From an uncultured Bacteroidales bacterium (GTDB lineage: Bacteria > Bacteroidota > Bacteroidia > Bacteroidales > P3), in contig CAMWNM010000003.1 in NCBI GenBank assembly GCA_947175635.1, forward strand, positions 1 to 64,000: 64,000 nt of DNA. The letters are read 5' to 3'. This document shows, one piece after another, positions 8,577 through 17,082 of this stretch (position 1 is its first letter; every line of letters begins with the position of its first letter). Both the position numbers and the translations under genes were made by a program. The notes below the pieces were generated by a model. That model did no database searches, was not told the DNA's origin, and saw only the letters and a list, made by a program, of their open reading frames with translations.

Positions 8577-8606
8577 TTTAAAAGCCCATATTTTTTTGTA
8601 ACTTTA
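8577..8606 (+). promoter_or_regulatory. Probable promoter of the DUF4293-rel gene group
   Basis: TTTA (8577-8580) and TAACTTTA (8599-8606) lie 18 bases apart. Each is one base off the Bacteroides TTTG / TAnnTTTG consensus. The predicted start is near 8612, giving a leader of about 65 bases before 8679. Confidence 0.35.
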
Positions 8607-8678
8607 CAACCTATTCGGATTGTCTTTTCGGCACGCCGCAAGTGTTTTATTTTCAAAAATTTAAAAAAAACAAAAACA

Positions 8679-9191
8679 ATGATTCAACGGGTTCAATCGG
8701 TATTCCTGGCCTTGGCCATGCTCCTGACCAGCCTGCTATTTTCCTGCGTGCTGTGCGATTTCCATCTTCCCAACGGCGAAATCGCCGTGATGAAAATGAG
8801 CGGTTTTACCGGAGCGTACCAATACCTCAACAACCACGTGGTAAATGTTTCCCGTTTTCCCCTGCTCCTGATTCTCACCTCCGTCCTGTTCATCCTTCTG
8901 GCCACCACCTTGTTTTCTTACAAAAACCGGGGGAGACAGATCAAGCTGTGCACGGTAACCTTCTTTATCAATATCCTGCTTTTGGGCATTCTGTTTCTGG
9001 GGCCCGACATTCTGTCGGTCAACCTGTCCAGATCGTTGGATCTGGGCATAGACAAGCAAGCCGCCCGCCGGATGGTGCACTACCAATGGGGTAGTTTCTT
9101 CCCTTTCGCATCGCTCGTTTTGATCAATCTGGCTTCACGCTTCATCAAGAAAGACGAAAACCTGGTGAAGTCGGCCGACCGCTTACGCTGA
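8679..9191 (+). CDS. DUF4293 four-helix membrane protein
   Basis: A 170-residue inner-membrane protein that begins with the MIQRVQSVFLALA signature typical of DUF4293, a family restricted to Bacteroidota. Four hydrophobic helices are visible (about residues 5-27, 60-82, 90-112 and 138-156), with a short basic C-terminus. No enzymatic motif is present and the role of the family is unknown. The next gene starts 4 bases after its stop, so it is probably co-transcribed with the phosphodiesterase and rel. Confidence 0.88.
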   Translation: MIQRVQSVFLALAMLLTSLLFSCVLCDFHLPNGEIAVMKMSGFTGAYQYLNNHVVNVSRFPLLLILTSVLFILLATTLFSYKNRGRQIKLCTVTFFINILLLGILFLGPDILSVNLSRSLDLGIDKQAARRMVHYQWGSFFPFASLVLINLASRFIKKDENLVKSADRLR

Positions 9192-9195
9192 TTCC

Positions 9196-9699
9196 ATGAC
9201 AAAGGTGGGCATCCTATCCGACACGCACGGAGTATTCCTCCGGCAGATAAGACAATTCCTCGAACCCTGCGCCTGTATCTGGCATGCAGGCGACATAGGC
9301 AGTTATGCCCTGTGGGAGGAAATTTCGGCCTTTCGCCCTACCATAGCCGTATACGGCAATATAGACGACTGCCTGCTCAGGCGGCATGTACCCAAAACGG
9401 CCGTATTCACTTGCGAAGAATGCAAAGTGTTCATGACGCACATAGGCGGTTATCCCGGGCGCTATGAACCGGAGGTACGGCCGCGCCTTGTGCAAGAGAA
9501 GCCAGATCTCTTCATTTCCGGGCATTCCCATATCCTCAAGGTGATGCCCGACCGCCACACCGGTATGTTGCACATCAATCCCGGCGCGGCAGGCAACAAA
9601 GGTTTCCACAGTCATATCACCGCGGTGAGGCTCGACATAGACGGCAAGAAATTTTCCAACCTGGAAGTTTTCGATCTCGACCGCCTTTCCATCTCTTAA
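9196..9699 (+). CDS. YfcE/MJ0936-family metallophosphodiesterase
   Basis: A 167-residue calcineurin-like phosphoesterase. The metal-ligand motifs appear in order: SDTHG (residues 8-12), HAGDIG (near 31), YGNIDD (near 53), THIG (near 81) and SGHSH (near 107). This small single-domain family hydrolyses phosphodiesters, and the natural substrate is often unknown. It lies between a DUF4293 gene and rel with short gaps, so an operon is likely. Whether the neighbourhood implies a nucleotide-related substrate cannot be told from sequence. Confidence 0.93.
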   Translation: MTKVGILSDTHGVFLRQIRQFLEPCACIWHAGDIGSYALWEEISAFRPTIAVYGNIDDCLLRRHVPKTAVFTCEECKVFMTHIGGYPGRYEPEVRPRLVQEKPDLFISGHSHILKVMPDRHTGMLHINPGAAGNKGFHSHITAVRLDIDGKKFSNLEVFDLDRLSIS

Positions 9700-9709
9700 T
9701 TTCACGGCC

Positions 9710-11965
9710 ATGTATCAGATAGATGAAGAATTTGAGAAAAAAGAAATCTTAAGGCGTTACCGGCTTCTCTTCAAACTTTTCAAGAGGGAGATCAGCCAAG
9801 AAGAACACGACCAGATCCATAAAGCCTTCACGCTGGCCGTGAACGCCCACGAACACACGCGCCGAAAATCGGGTGAACCCTATATCTATCATCCCCTCGA
9901 GGTGGCGCATATCGTGGTGGAAGACATCGGTCTGGGCCCCACCGCCGTTGTGTGCGCCTTGCTGCACGACGTGGTGGAAGACACCGAATACACCCTTACC
10001 GATATCGAAAACGGCTTCGGCCCCGTGGTGGCGCGCATTGTGGACGGACTTACCAAAATCGAAGAGATCTTCAATCAGAACCAATCCTTTTCGATACAGG
10101 CGGAAAATTTCAAGAAGCTGCTGTTTTCCCTTTCGGACGACGTGCGGGTGATCCTTATCAAACTGGCCGACCGGCTGCACAACATGCGCACGCTCGATTC
10201 CATGCCGCGCGACAAACAGCTCAAGATAGCCTCGGAGACCATCAATATCTACACGCCTTTGGCCAACCGCCTGGGGCTGTTCTCAATTAAAAGCGAACTG
10301 GAAGACCTCGCCCTCAAATACACCGAACCGGAAACCTACAGCTTCATCGCTGAAAAAATCCGGCAAAGCGAGGCCGAACGCGAGCATCTCATCAACAGTT
10401 TCATCGCCCCTATCCGCGAAAAACTCGAAATGGAGTGCCTCAAATTCTCCATTTCGGGACGGGTAAAATCCATCTGTTCCATCCTGGGAAAGATGAAGAA
10501 GAAAGGTGTGCCTTTCGAAGAAGTTTACGACTTGTTCGCCATCCGTATCGTGCTGGATTCTCCCGTGGAAACAGAGAAAGCCGATTGCTACCGGGTTTAT
10601 GCCATCATCAACAGCATCTACCGTGCCAAACCCGATCGCCTGCGCGACTGGATCGCCATTCCCAAACCCAACGGATACGAAGCCTTGCACACCACCGTCA
10701 TGAGCAGCAACGGCAAATGGATAGAGGTGCAGATCCGCTCCAAGCGCATGGATGAAATCGCAGAAAGAGGATATGCGGCGCACTGGCGTTACAAGAACGA
10801 GGGCCTCAACACTGAAAGCGAATCGGGACTGGACCTTTGGCTCAACAAAATCAAGGAGATGCTGGAGCATTCTGGTTCCGACAATTCGTTGAGCTTCCTC
10901 AACGACTTCCGCCAGAACTTCTTCAACGGCGAAATTTACCTCTACACGCCTACAGGCGAGGTAAAAACATTGCCCGTCAACTCCTCTGTGCTTGATTTCG
11001 CCTTCCTGATCCATTCCGAAATAGGGTTCACGGTCATAGGGGCCAAGGTCAACCACAAACTGGTTCCCATCAACCATATCCTCAAAAACGGTGATCAGGT
11101 GGAGCTTATCTGCTCCAAAACCCAGAAGCCCACCGAAAAGTGGCTCAGCTACGTTACCTCCTCCCGCGCCAAATCCCGCATCCGCCAATGGCTCAGAGAA
11201 GAACACGCTCGTTTCTACAATCAAGGGCAAGACGCTCTCCAGCGGATATTCGAACAGCTTTCCGTACCTTTTTCGGAAGCCAATCTCAAAACGGTACAGG
11301 ATGCTTTTTCCCGCAAAAACAAATCCGAACTGTTTTACGCCGTGGCCGTGGAGCAGATAAAGGAAGCCGATATCAAGCCCTTGTTCAAGGCCGATGCCGA
11401 AAAGCACGAGAACTGGCTTTGGAAATGGTTCCGCAGCAGCGGATCTTCCTCCAAAGACAAACCCTCCCTCAATCTACAGGATGCCATCCAGGCCCAGGTG
11501 GAAAACAAGCCCGAAAGCATGTTGCTGGGCAATGACGTACAGAATCTGCAATACATCATTCCCGAATGTTGCAACCCCATTCCGGGCGATGACGTTATCG
11601 GCATCATTCTGCCCAACAAGGGAATAGAAGTGCATCGGACCAACTGTCCCAAGGCCATCGAACTCATGTCCCAATACGGCAACCGCATCGTAAAGGCCAA
11701 ATGGAAGAAAAACGAAAAAATCGGGCTTCTCACCGGTATCCTCATCAGCGGTTTCGACCGTCCCGGCATGGCGCTCAGGATACTGGAAAAGATTAATCAA
11801 GACAGTCAGATAAACATCCGCTCCATCAACATGAAAGCGGCCGAAGGCGTGTATGAAGGCCAGATCATGCTTTACATCAACAACACCACCCATCTTCAGG
11901 AAATGATAGACCGCATCCGGCAGGTGGACGGCGTGGAGAGCGTGAAGCGAATCGATCACAAATAA
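9710..11965 (+). CDS. rel: Bifunctional (p)ppGpp synthetase/hydrolase, RelA/SpoT family
   Basis: This 751-residue long RSH protein controls the stringent response. The HD hydrolase domain (about residues 45-190) has an intact HDVVEDT motif. The synthetase domain (about 230-350) keeps RDWIAIPKPNGYEALHTTV and the IEVQIRS stretch. A TGS domain (about 409-470), a helical and zinc-finger-like region (ECCNPIPGD near 622) and a C-terminal ACT domain (about 675-750) follow. Because both catalytic centres look complete I call it bifunctional. It may be the sole long RSH, but other copies outside the window cannot be excluded. Confidence 0.96.
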   Translation: MYQIDEEFEKKEILRRYRLLFKLFKREISQEEHDQIHKAFTLAVNAHEHTRRKSGEPYIYHPLEVAHIVVEDIGLGPTAVVCALLHDVVEDTEYTLTDIENGFGPVVARIVDGLTKIEEIFNQNQSFSIQAENFKKLLFSLSDDVRVILIKLADRLHNMRTLDSMPRDKQLKIASETINIYTPLANRLGLFSIKSELEDLALKYTEPETYSFIAEKIRQSEAEREHLINSFIAPIREKLEMECLKFSISGRVKSICSILGKMKKKGVPFEEVYDLFAIRIVLDSPVETEKADCYRVYAIINSIYRAKPDRLRDWIAIPKPNGYEALHTTVMSSNGKWIEVQIRSKRMDEIAERGYAAHWRYKNEGLNTESESGLDLWLNKIKEMLEHSGSDNSLSFLNDFRQNFFNGEIYLYTPTGEVKTLPVNSSVLDFAFLIHSEIGFTVIGAKVNHKLVPINHILKNGDQVELICSKTQKPTEKWLSYVTSSRAKSRIRQWLREEHARFYNQGQDALQRIFEQLSVPFSEANLKTVQDAFSRKNKSELFYAVAVEQIKEADIKPLFKADAEKHENWLWKWFRSSGSSSKDKPSLNLQDAIQAQVENKPESMLLGNDVQNLQYIIPECCNPIPGDDVIGIILPNKGIEVHRTNCPKAIELMSQYGNRIVKAKWKKNEKIGLLTGILISGFDRPGMALRILEKINQDSQINIRSINMKAAEGVYEGQIMLYINNTTHLQEMIDRIRQVDGVESVKRIDHK

Positions 11966-11994
11966 TTTTGAATCACAAAAAAAGATTGCATACG

Positions 11995-13200
11995 ATGAAA
12001 ATCCTCGTTCTCAACTGCGGGAGTTCCTCGCTCAAGTACCAGCTTCTGGATATGGCCCGAAACGGCGAAATCATGGCCAAAGGCCTGGTGGAAAAAATCG
12101 GGTTGCCGCAAGGCTGTCTCACCCATCAGGGCGCGGACGGCGAAAAACGCAAGTTCGAAAAACCCGTTCCCGACCATCAGGTAGGCATCAATTGGGTGTT
12201 GGAGTACCTCATTCATCCCCAATACGGCGTTATCAAAGATCTCAAGGAAATCGAAGCGGTGGGGCATCGCGTGGTGCATGGCGGAGAAACCTTTAAAGAC
12301 AGCGTGCTGATCAACGACAGTGTGATGGCCGCGCTCCGCGCCTGCATTCCCTTCGCGCCCCTGCACAATCCGGCCAACATCAAGGGTATAGAATCCATGC
12401 AGGCCCTATTGCCCGAAGTACCTCAGGTGGGCGTGTTCGACACCTCCTTTCATCAAACCATGCCCGACTACGCCTACACGTACGCCATTCCCTACAGGTT
12501 TTACCAGACCAACCGCATACGCCGTTACGGCTTTCACGGCACCAGCCATAAATTTGTGGTGAAGAAAGCGGCCGAACTGGCGGGCATCGACCTTGAAAAC
12601 AGCAAGATTATTTCCTGCCATCTCGGCAACGGCGCCTCCTTGGCCGCTGTGCTGAACGGAAAGAGCATGGATACCTCGATGGGTTACACCCCGGTGGAAG
12701 GGCTGATGATGGGTACCCGCGCGGGCGACCTTGATCTGGGGGCGGCCATGGCCATCATGGAACATGAAAACCTTACCCCGTCCCAGGCCAACGGCTACTT
12801 CAGTAAGGAATGCGGGCTGCAAGGGGTTTCCCAACTTTCGTCGGACATGCGCGACTTGCGCAAGGCCGCTTCCGAAGGCAATGCCCAGGCGGCCCTGGCC
12901 CTCAAGATGTTTTCCTATCGCGTGAAGAAATATGTAGGTGCCTACGCGGCCGCGCTCGGCGGGGTGGATCTGATTCTCTTCACCGGCGGTATAGGAGAGA
13001 ACGATTCCGATGCCCGCAAGGCCATCTGCGAAGGGTTGGAATTTATGGGTGTGGAATTCGATGCCGAAAAAAACAGCGGTGTCAGAGGTCAAGACGCCAT
13101 TATTTCCACAAGCAACTCACGGGTGAAAGTGGCGGTGGTCACCACCGATGAGGAAAAGGTGATCGCTACCGATACCATGAATATAATCAGTAAAAAATAA
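11995..13200 (+). CDS. ackA: Acetate kinase AckA
   Basis: This 401-residue cytosolic kinase makes ATP and acetate from acetyl phosphate in fermentation. The signature LNCGSSSLKYQ is at the N-terminus, FHGTSHKFV near residue 178, and the ATP-binding FTGGIGEND near 320. I chose the Met at 11995, because the family starts with MKILVLNCGSSS; a Met 27 bases upstream adds an atypical extension. Phosphate acetyltransferase (pta), its usual operon partner, is not adjacent. Here ackA follows rel by 29 bases and precedes lpdA by 6. Confidence 0.97.
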   Translation: MKILVLNCGSSSLKYQLLDMARNGEIMAKGLVEKIGLPQGCLTHQGADGEKRKFEKPVPDHQVGINWVLEYLIHPQYGVIKDLKEIEAVGHRVVHGGETFKDSVLINDSVMAALRACIPFAPLHNPANIKGIESMQALLPEVPQVGVFDTSFHQTMPDYAYTYAIPYRFYQTNRIRRYGFHGTSHKFVVKKAAELAGIDLENSKIISCHLGNGASLAAVLNGKSMDTSMGYTPVEGLMMGTRAGDLDLGAAMAIMEHENLTPSQANGYFSKECGLQGVSQLSSDMRDLRKAASEGNAQAALALKMFSYRVKKYVGAYAAALGGVDLILFTGGIGENDSDARKAICEGLEFMGVEFDAEKNSGVRGQDAIISTSNSRVKVAVVTTDEEKVIATDTMNIISKK

Positions 13201-13206
13201 ATCGAA

Positions 13207-14601
13207 ATGGACTTTGACGTTATCGTGATAGGAAGCGGGCCCGGCGGCTATGTAGCCGCCATCAGGGCTTCTCAGTTGGGTTTTAGAACGGCCGTGGTGG
13301 AAAGGGCCGAACTTGGCGGCGTATGTTTAAACTGGGGGTGTATTCCCACCAAAGCCCTGCTCAAAAGCGCGCAAGTTTACCGCTATGCCAAGCATGCGGC
13401 TGAGTACGGAGTGGTCATCGACGGAGAAATCAAGCCCGACTTCGGCGCTTTTGTGGCCCGCAGCCGCGGTGTTGCCGAGACCATGCAGAAAGGTGTAATG
13501 TTTCTGCTCAACAAGTACAAGGTGGAGATAATTGCCGGCGAAGCCTGTCTGAAACCGGGCAAGACCGTGCAAGTGAAGATGAACGAGGACGGCGCGATTA
13601 AGACGTTTACGGCCCACCACATCATCCTTGCCACAGGTTCGCGCAGCAAGGTGTTGCCCAACCTGCCCCAAGACGGCAAGAAAATAATCGGCTACCGGCA
13701 GGCCATGACCCTGCCCGTCCAACCCGAAAGCATGGTGGTGGTAGGCTCGGGCGCCATCGGTTCCGAATTCGCCCATTTCTACCAGAGCATCGGCACAAAA
13801 GTAACCTTGGTGGAATTCATGCCGCAGATCGTACCCGTGGAAGATGCCGATTCCGCCTCTCAGATCAGCCGCAGCTTCCGTAAGAACGGCATGAAAGTGT
13901 TGGTGGAATCGGCCGTGGAAAGAGTGGATACCGACGGCGACAAATGCAAGGTCCATATCAGAACCAAGAAAGGCGAGGAAGTGCACGAATGCGACATCGT
14001 GCTTTCGGCTGTGGGCGTGGTGCCCAATACCGACAACCTCGGCCTTGAGGAATTGGGAATCGTGATCGAAAAGGGAAAAATCGTAACCGATGAATATTGC
14101 CGCACCAATGTGGAAGGGATCTATGCTATCGGCGACATTACGCCCGGCGCGGCATTGGCGCATGTTGCCTCCCGGGAGGCAAAGGTATGCGTGGAAAAGA
14201 TTGCCGGCCTTGATCCCGTTCCGGTAGATTATTCAAATATTCCCGGATGTACCTATACCTCACCCGAAATCGCCTCGGTGGGCCTGACCGAAAAGAAAGC
14301 CCTTGAAGCCGGCTATGAGCTCAAGGTAGGGCGCATTCCGTTCACCGCCTCCGGAAAGGCTACCGCCATGGGCAACCGCGATGGTTTCGTGAAAGTGATT
14401 TTCGATGCCAAGACCAACCTGCTGCTGGGTTGCCACATGACGGGAGAGAATGTAACCGAAATGATTGCCGAAGCGGTAATGGTTCGACAGCAAAAGATTA
14501 CGGCCCAAGACATCATGCACGGCATTCATCCCCATCCCACGCTTTCCGAATCGTTTCTCGAAGCGGTGGAGGCGGCTTACAACGAATGTGTCCATTGCTA
14601 A
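13207..14601 (+). CDS. lpdA: Dihydrolipoyl dehydrogenase
   Basis: A 464-residue FAD enzyme that reoxidises lipoyl groups of 2-oxoacid dehydrogenase or glycine-cleavage complexes. The FAD-binding GSGPGGYVAA is at the N-terminus and the redox disulfide is Cys40-Cys45 (GGVCLNWGC). An NAD-binding GSGAIGSEF lies near residue 180, and the C-terminal HPHPTLSE carries the catalytic His. No E1, E2, GcvH or lipoate gene is nearby, so the partner complex is not evident from context. It lies 6 bases after ackA, apparently in the same transcript. Confidence 0.96.
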   Translation: MDFDVIVIGSGPGGYVAAIRASQLGFRTAVVERAELGGVCLNWGCIPTKALLKSAQVYRYAKHAAEYGVVIDGEIKPDFGAFVARSRGVAETMQKGVMFLLNKYKVEIIAGEACLKPGKTVQVKMNEDGAIKTFTAHHIILATGSRSKVLPNLPQDGKKIIGYRQAMTLPVQPESMVVVGSGAIGSEFAHFYQSIGTKVTLVEFMPQIVPVEDADSASQISRSFRKNGMKVLVESAVERVDTDGDKCKVHIRTKKGEEVHECDIVLSAVGVVPNTDNLGLEELGIVIEKGKIVTDEYCRTNVEGIYAIGDITPGAALAHVASREAKVCVEKIAGLDPVPVDYSNIPGCTYTSPEIASVGLTEKKALEAGYELKVGRIPFTASGKATAMGNRDGFVKVIFDAKTNLLLGCHMTGENVTEMIAEAVMVRQQKITAQDIMHGIHPHPTLSESFLEAVEAAYNECVHC

Positions 14602-14613
14602 AACCGACAACGC

Positions 14614-15162
14614 ATGCTGTTTGAAAAAACCGCTATCGAAGGGGTGATGATTATCCGTCCCGATGTGTTTGAAGACGCACGCGGCTACTTTATGGAGAGC
14701 TATTCCGAGAAAAAGTGGCTGGAGGCAGGCTTAGACTACAGGTTTGTGCAAGACAACGAATCCAAATCGGCCAAGAACGTGCTGAGGGGGCTTCATTTCC
14801 AGAAGCCTCCCTTCGCACAGGCAAAAATCGTGCGCGTTATCCGCGGGGCCGTGATGGATGTGGCCGTTGACCTGCGCCTCGGTTCTCCTACCTACGGACA
14901 ACATGTGAGCGTGGAGTTGAGCGAGGAAAACAAATGGCAGTTCCTCTTGCCGGCCGGTATGGCGCATGGTTTCGTTACAAGAGAAGACAACACCATATTC
15001 GCCTACAAGGTGGATTCCCCCTATGCCCCCTTGTCGGAAGGCTGCATCCGTTGGGACGATCCCGATCTGGGTATCGAGTGGAATTGCCCTTCGCCCATTC
15101 TCTCGGCCAAAGACCGGGAGGGGGTACGCTTTAAGGATTTTGCGAGTCCGTTCAGGTTTTAA
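14614..15162 (+). CDS. rfbC: dTDP-4-dehydrorhamnose 3,5-epimerase
   Basis: The 182-residue RmlC cupin catalyses the third step of dTDP-L-rhamnose synthesis. The family motifs are present: DARGYFMESYSEK, the catalytic-His region LRGLHFQKPP, and GMAHGFVT. It starts 12 bases after lpdA and is probably the last gene of the run that begins at 8679. RfbA lies about 44 kb away on the other strand, while RfbB and RfbD are not in the window, so the pathway genes are scattered. Confidence 0.95.
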   Translation: MLFEKTAIEGVMIIRPDVFEDARGYFMESYSEKKWLEAGLDYRFVQDNESKSAKNVLRGLHFQKPPFAQAKIVRVIRGAVMDVAVDLRLGSPTYGQHVSVELSEENKWQFLLPAGMAHGFVTREDNTIFAYKVDSPYAPLSEGCIRWDDPDLGIEWNCPSPILSAKDREGVRFKDFASPFRF

Positions 15163-15174
15163 AGCTTGGATTTC

Positions 15175-15358
15175 TGTCGAGGCTTACGAAAAACGTTGGT
15201 CTGCGACCGTCGTTTAATCGCCTCGGCATTGCCCAAACAAGTTTGGTCTCTGCTCTCGGCTTACGAAAAACGTTGGTTTTCAACCGACTTTTTTCTCGCC
15301 TCGGCAGAATCCAAGCACGCTTGGCTTCTGCTCTCGGCTTACGAAAAACGTTCAAACT
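15175..15358 (+). repeat. Tandem palindromic intergenic repeat, copy B (three units)
   Basis: The segment GGCTTACGAAAAACGTT starts at 15181, 15258 and 15336, giving periods of 77 and 78 bp. Between repeats are palindromic cores. The last is GCAGAATCCAAGC facing GCTTGGCTTCTGC (15304-15330). The core is the same as in copy C but the base pairs differ in a compensated way. The array points towards the lytic transglycosylase gene and ends 10 bases before its start. Confidence 0.85.
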
Positions 15359-15368
15359 ATAAGATTCT

Positions 15369-16340
15369 ATGATCGAACGTACTGAAATTCCTTTGGGGAA
15401 GTTCCGCCGCAGGATAAGGCGAAACCTTGCGCCTTGCGCATGTACAGCCGTATTGTGCGGTTTTATCTTTTTGCTTTTCGCGGCTTTTACCGACAACGGG
15501 CAAACCGACGGGAAGCGTCGCTTGCCGGAAGAGGGATACCGCATCCTGCCCCCCGCCCTTCCCGACACACTCAGTTTTGCCGGAGAAGCGGTGCCGATGA
15601 ATTATTTTCTGGTAAGGGAACGTCTGGAAAGGGAACTGATGGTAAACACCTACTGGCAGTCGAACCAGTTGTTGCTTTTAAAACGTTCCGCCCGATATTT
15701 CCCTGTGCTGGAGAAGGTGCTGAAAGAATGCGGCATACCCGACGACTTCAAGTTTCTGGCCTTGGTGGAAAGCGGACTCGCCAATGTGGTTTCTCCGGCC
15801 AAGGCGGCCGGTTTCTGGCAACTCCTGCCCGGAACGGCCAAAGATCTTGGATTGGAAGTGAACGACTATGTAGATGAACGCTACAACCTGGAAAAAGCCA
15901 CGCGGGCGGCCTGCGCCTATCTCCGTATGCTGTACGGACATTACGGTAGCTGGACCTTGGCTGCGGCCGCCTACAATACGGGAAAGAACAATATCGACTA
16001 CCATCTGCAGACCCAGCAGACCGAGTCCTACTATCACCTGCATCTGCCCGAAGAGACCACCCGGTATGTTTATCGTATTTTGGCCGAAAAACTTATTCTA
16101 AACGAACCTGACCGATATGGATTCCTATTGGAAAAGGAAGATTTTTACCAACCCTTGCACACGCGTTCCATCAGCGTAGACACCGCCATACACGATCTCT
16201 TTGCTTTTGCCCGTCAAACGGGCGTTTCCTACCAAACCCTGAAACTCTACAACCCCTGGCTTAGAGAACGGCAATTGCCCAACCGTTCGCGACGCAAATA
16301 CGTGTTTCTCTTGCCGACCGACAGCATCGGCCGTGAATGA
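15369..16340 (+). CDS. MltD-like lytic transglycosylase
   Basis: A 323-residue membrane-anchored murein hydrolase. After a basic N-terminus a single hydrophobic segment (about residues 22-42) acts as signal anchor. The SLT catalytic domain spans about 120-260, with the catalytic Glu in LALVESG (near 134), then AAGFWQLLPGTAKDLGL, and AAAAYNTGKNNI near 200. The last 50 residues resemble a degenerate LysM-like segment. The gene is immediately preceded by the repeat array, which must therefore hold its promoter region. It is convergent with cysH, with a 4-base gap. Confidence 0.9.
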   Translation: MIERTEIPLGKFRRRIRRNLAPCACTAVLCGFIFLLFAAFTDNGQTDGKRRLPEEGYRILPPALPDTLSFAGEAVPMNYFLVRERLERELMVNTYWQSNQLLLLKRSARYFPVLEKVLKECGIPDDFKFLALVESGLANVVSPAKAAGFWQLLPGTAKDLGLEVNDYVDERYNLEKATRAACAYLRMLYGHYGSWTLAAAAYNTGKNNIDYHLQTQQTESYYHLHLPEETTRYVYRILAEKLILNEPDRYGFLLEKEDFYQPLHTRSISVDTAIHDLFAFARQTGVSYQTLKLYNPWLRERQLPNRSRRKYVFLLPTDSIGRE

Positions 16341-16344
16341 CCGG

Positions 16345-17055
16345 TTATTTCACGTGCAAGCCGCACTCTTTCTGTTCGGGATTCTCCCACCACCATCTTC
16401 CCTCCCGTACATCTCCCCCAGCCGGTACGGCACGGGTGCAGGGCTGACAGCCGATAGAAGGGAAGCCTTTATCATGCAAGACATTGTAAGGCGCACCCGT
16501 TTTCTTGATATATGCCCAAACCTCTTTCTCCGTCCAGTCGGCCAAAGGATTAAGTTTGAGAAGGCCGTTGGCTTCATCCCACTCCACCTTATTTACCTGC
16601 TTGCGGGTAACGGCCTGCTCCCGCCTCAATCCACACACCCATACGTCCAAACCGGCGAAAGCCCGTCTGAGGGCCTCCATCTTTCGCACATGACAGCATT
16701 GTTTGCGAAGCTCAAGGCTTTTGTAGAACAGATTGATGCCGTTTTCCCTCACCATTTCCTCCACTTTTTCAAGCGGCGGAAAAAACACCTCCATGCGGAT
16801 ATGATAATGCTCCTCGGTCCGGGCGATCAATTGGTAAGTTTCAGGAAAGAGCCGCCCCGTGTCGAGCGTAAAAATCCGCACCTCGGCATCCTCTTTCACC
16901 ATCATGTCGGTCAACACCTGGTCTTCGGCCCCCAAACTGGATGACAAAGCCAGACGCGAACCAAACCTCTGCATAAAAAAACGCAACATCGCCTGCGGGT
17001 CTTTATTTTCAAACTCCGCATTCCATTGCTCTATCTGTAAGGGTGTAATCGTCAT
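16345..17055 (-). CDS. cysH: Assimilatory APS/PAPS reductase, iron-sulfur type
   Basis: This 236-residue thioredoxin-dependent reductase produces sulfite from adenylyl sulfate. The nucleotide-binding region contains SSSLGAEDQVL and TLDTGRLFPET. Cys120/Cys121 and Cys203/Cys206 form the paired ligands of a [4Fe-4S] cluster, and the catalytic Cys231 lies in ECGLH at the extreme C-terminus. Enzymes with this cluster are typically APS reductases, while cluster-free E. coli CysH uses PAPS. No sulfurylase or sulfite reductase gene is adjacent. It lies 27 bases after the M23 peptidase stop. Confidence 0.92.
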   Translation of the reverse strand: MTITPLQIEQWNAEFENKDPQAMLRFFMQRFGSRLALSSSLGAEDQVLTDMMVKEDAEVRIFTLDTGRLFPETYQLIARTEEHYHIRMEVFFPPLEKVEEMVRENGINLFYKSLELRKQCCHVRKMEALRRAFAGLDVWVCGLRREQAVTRKQVNKVEWDEANGLLKLNPLADWTEKEVWAYIKKTGAPYNVLHDKGFPSIGCQPCTRAVPAGGDVREGRWWWENPEQKECGLHVK

Positions 17056-17082
17056 GGTTTCGTTTTTTAAGGACGGCCACCG

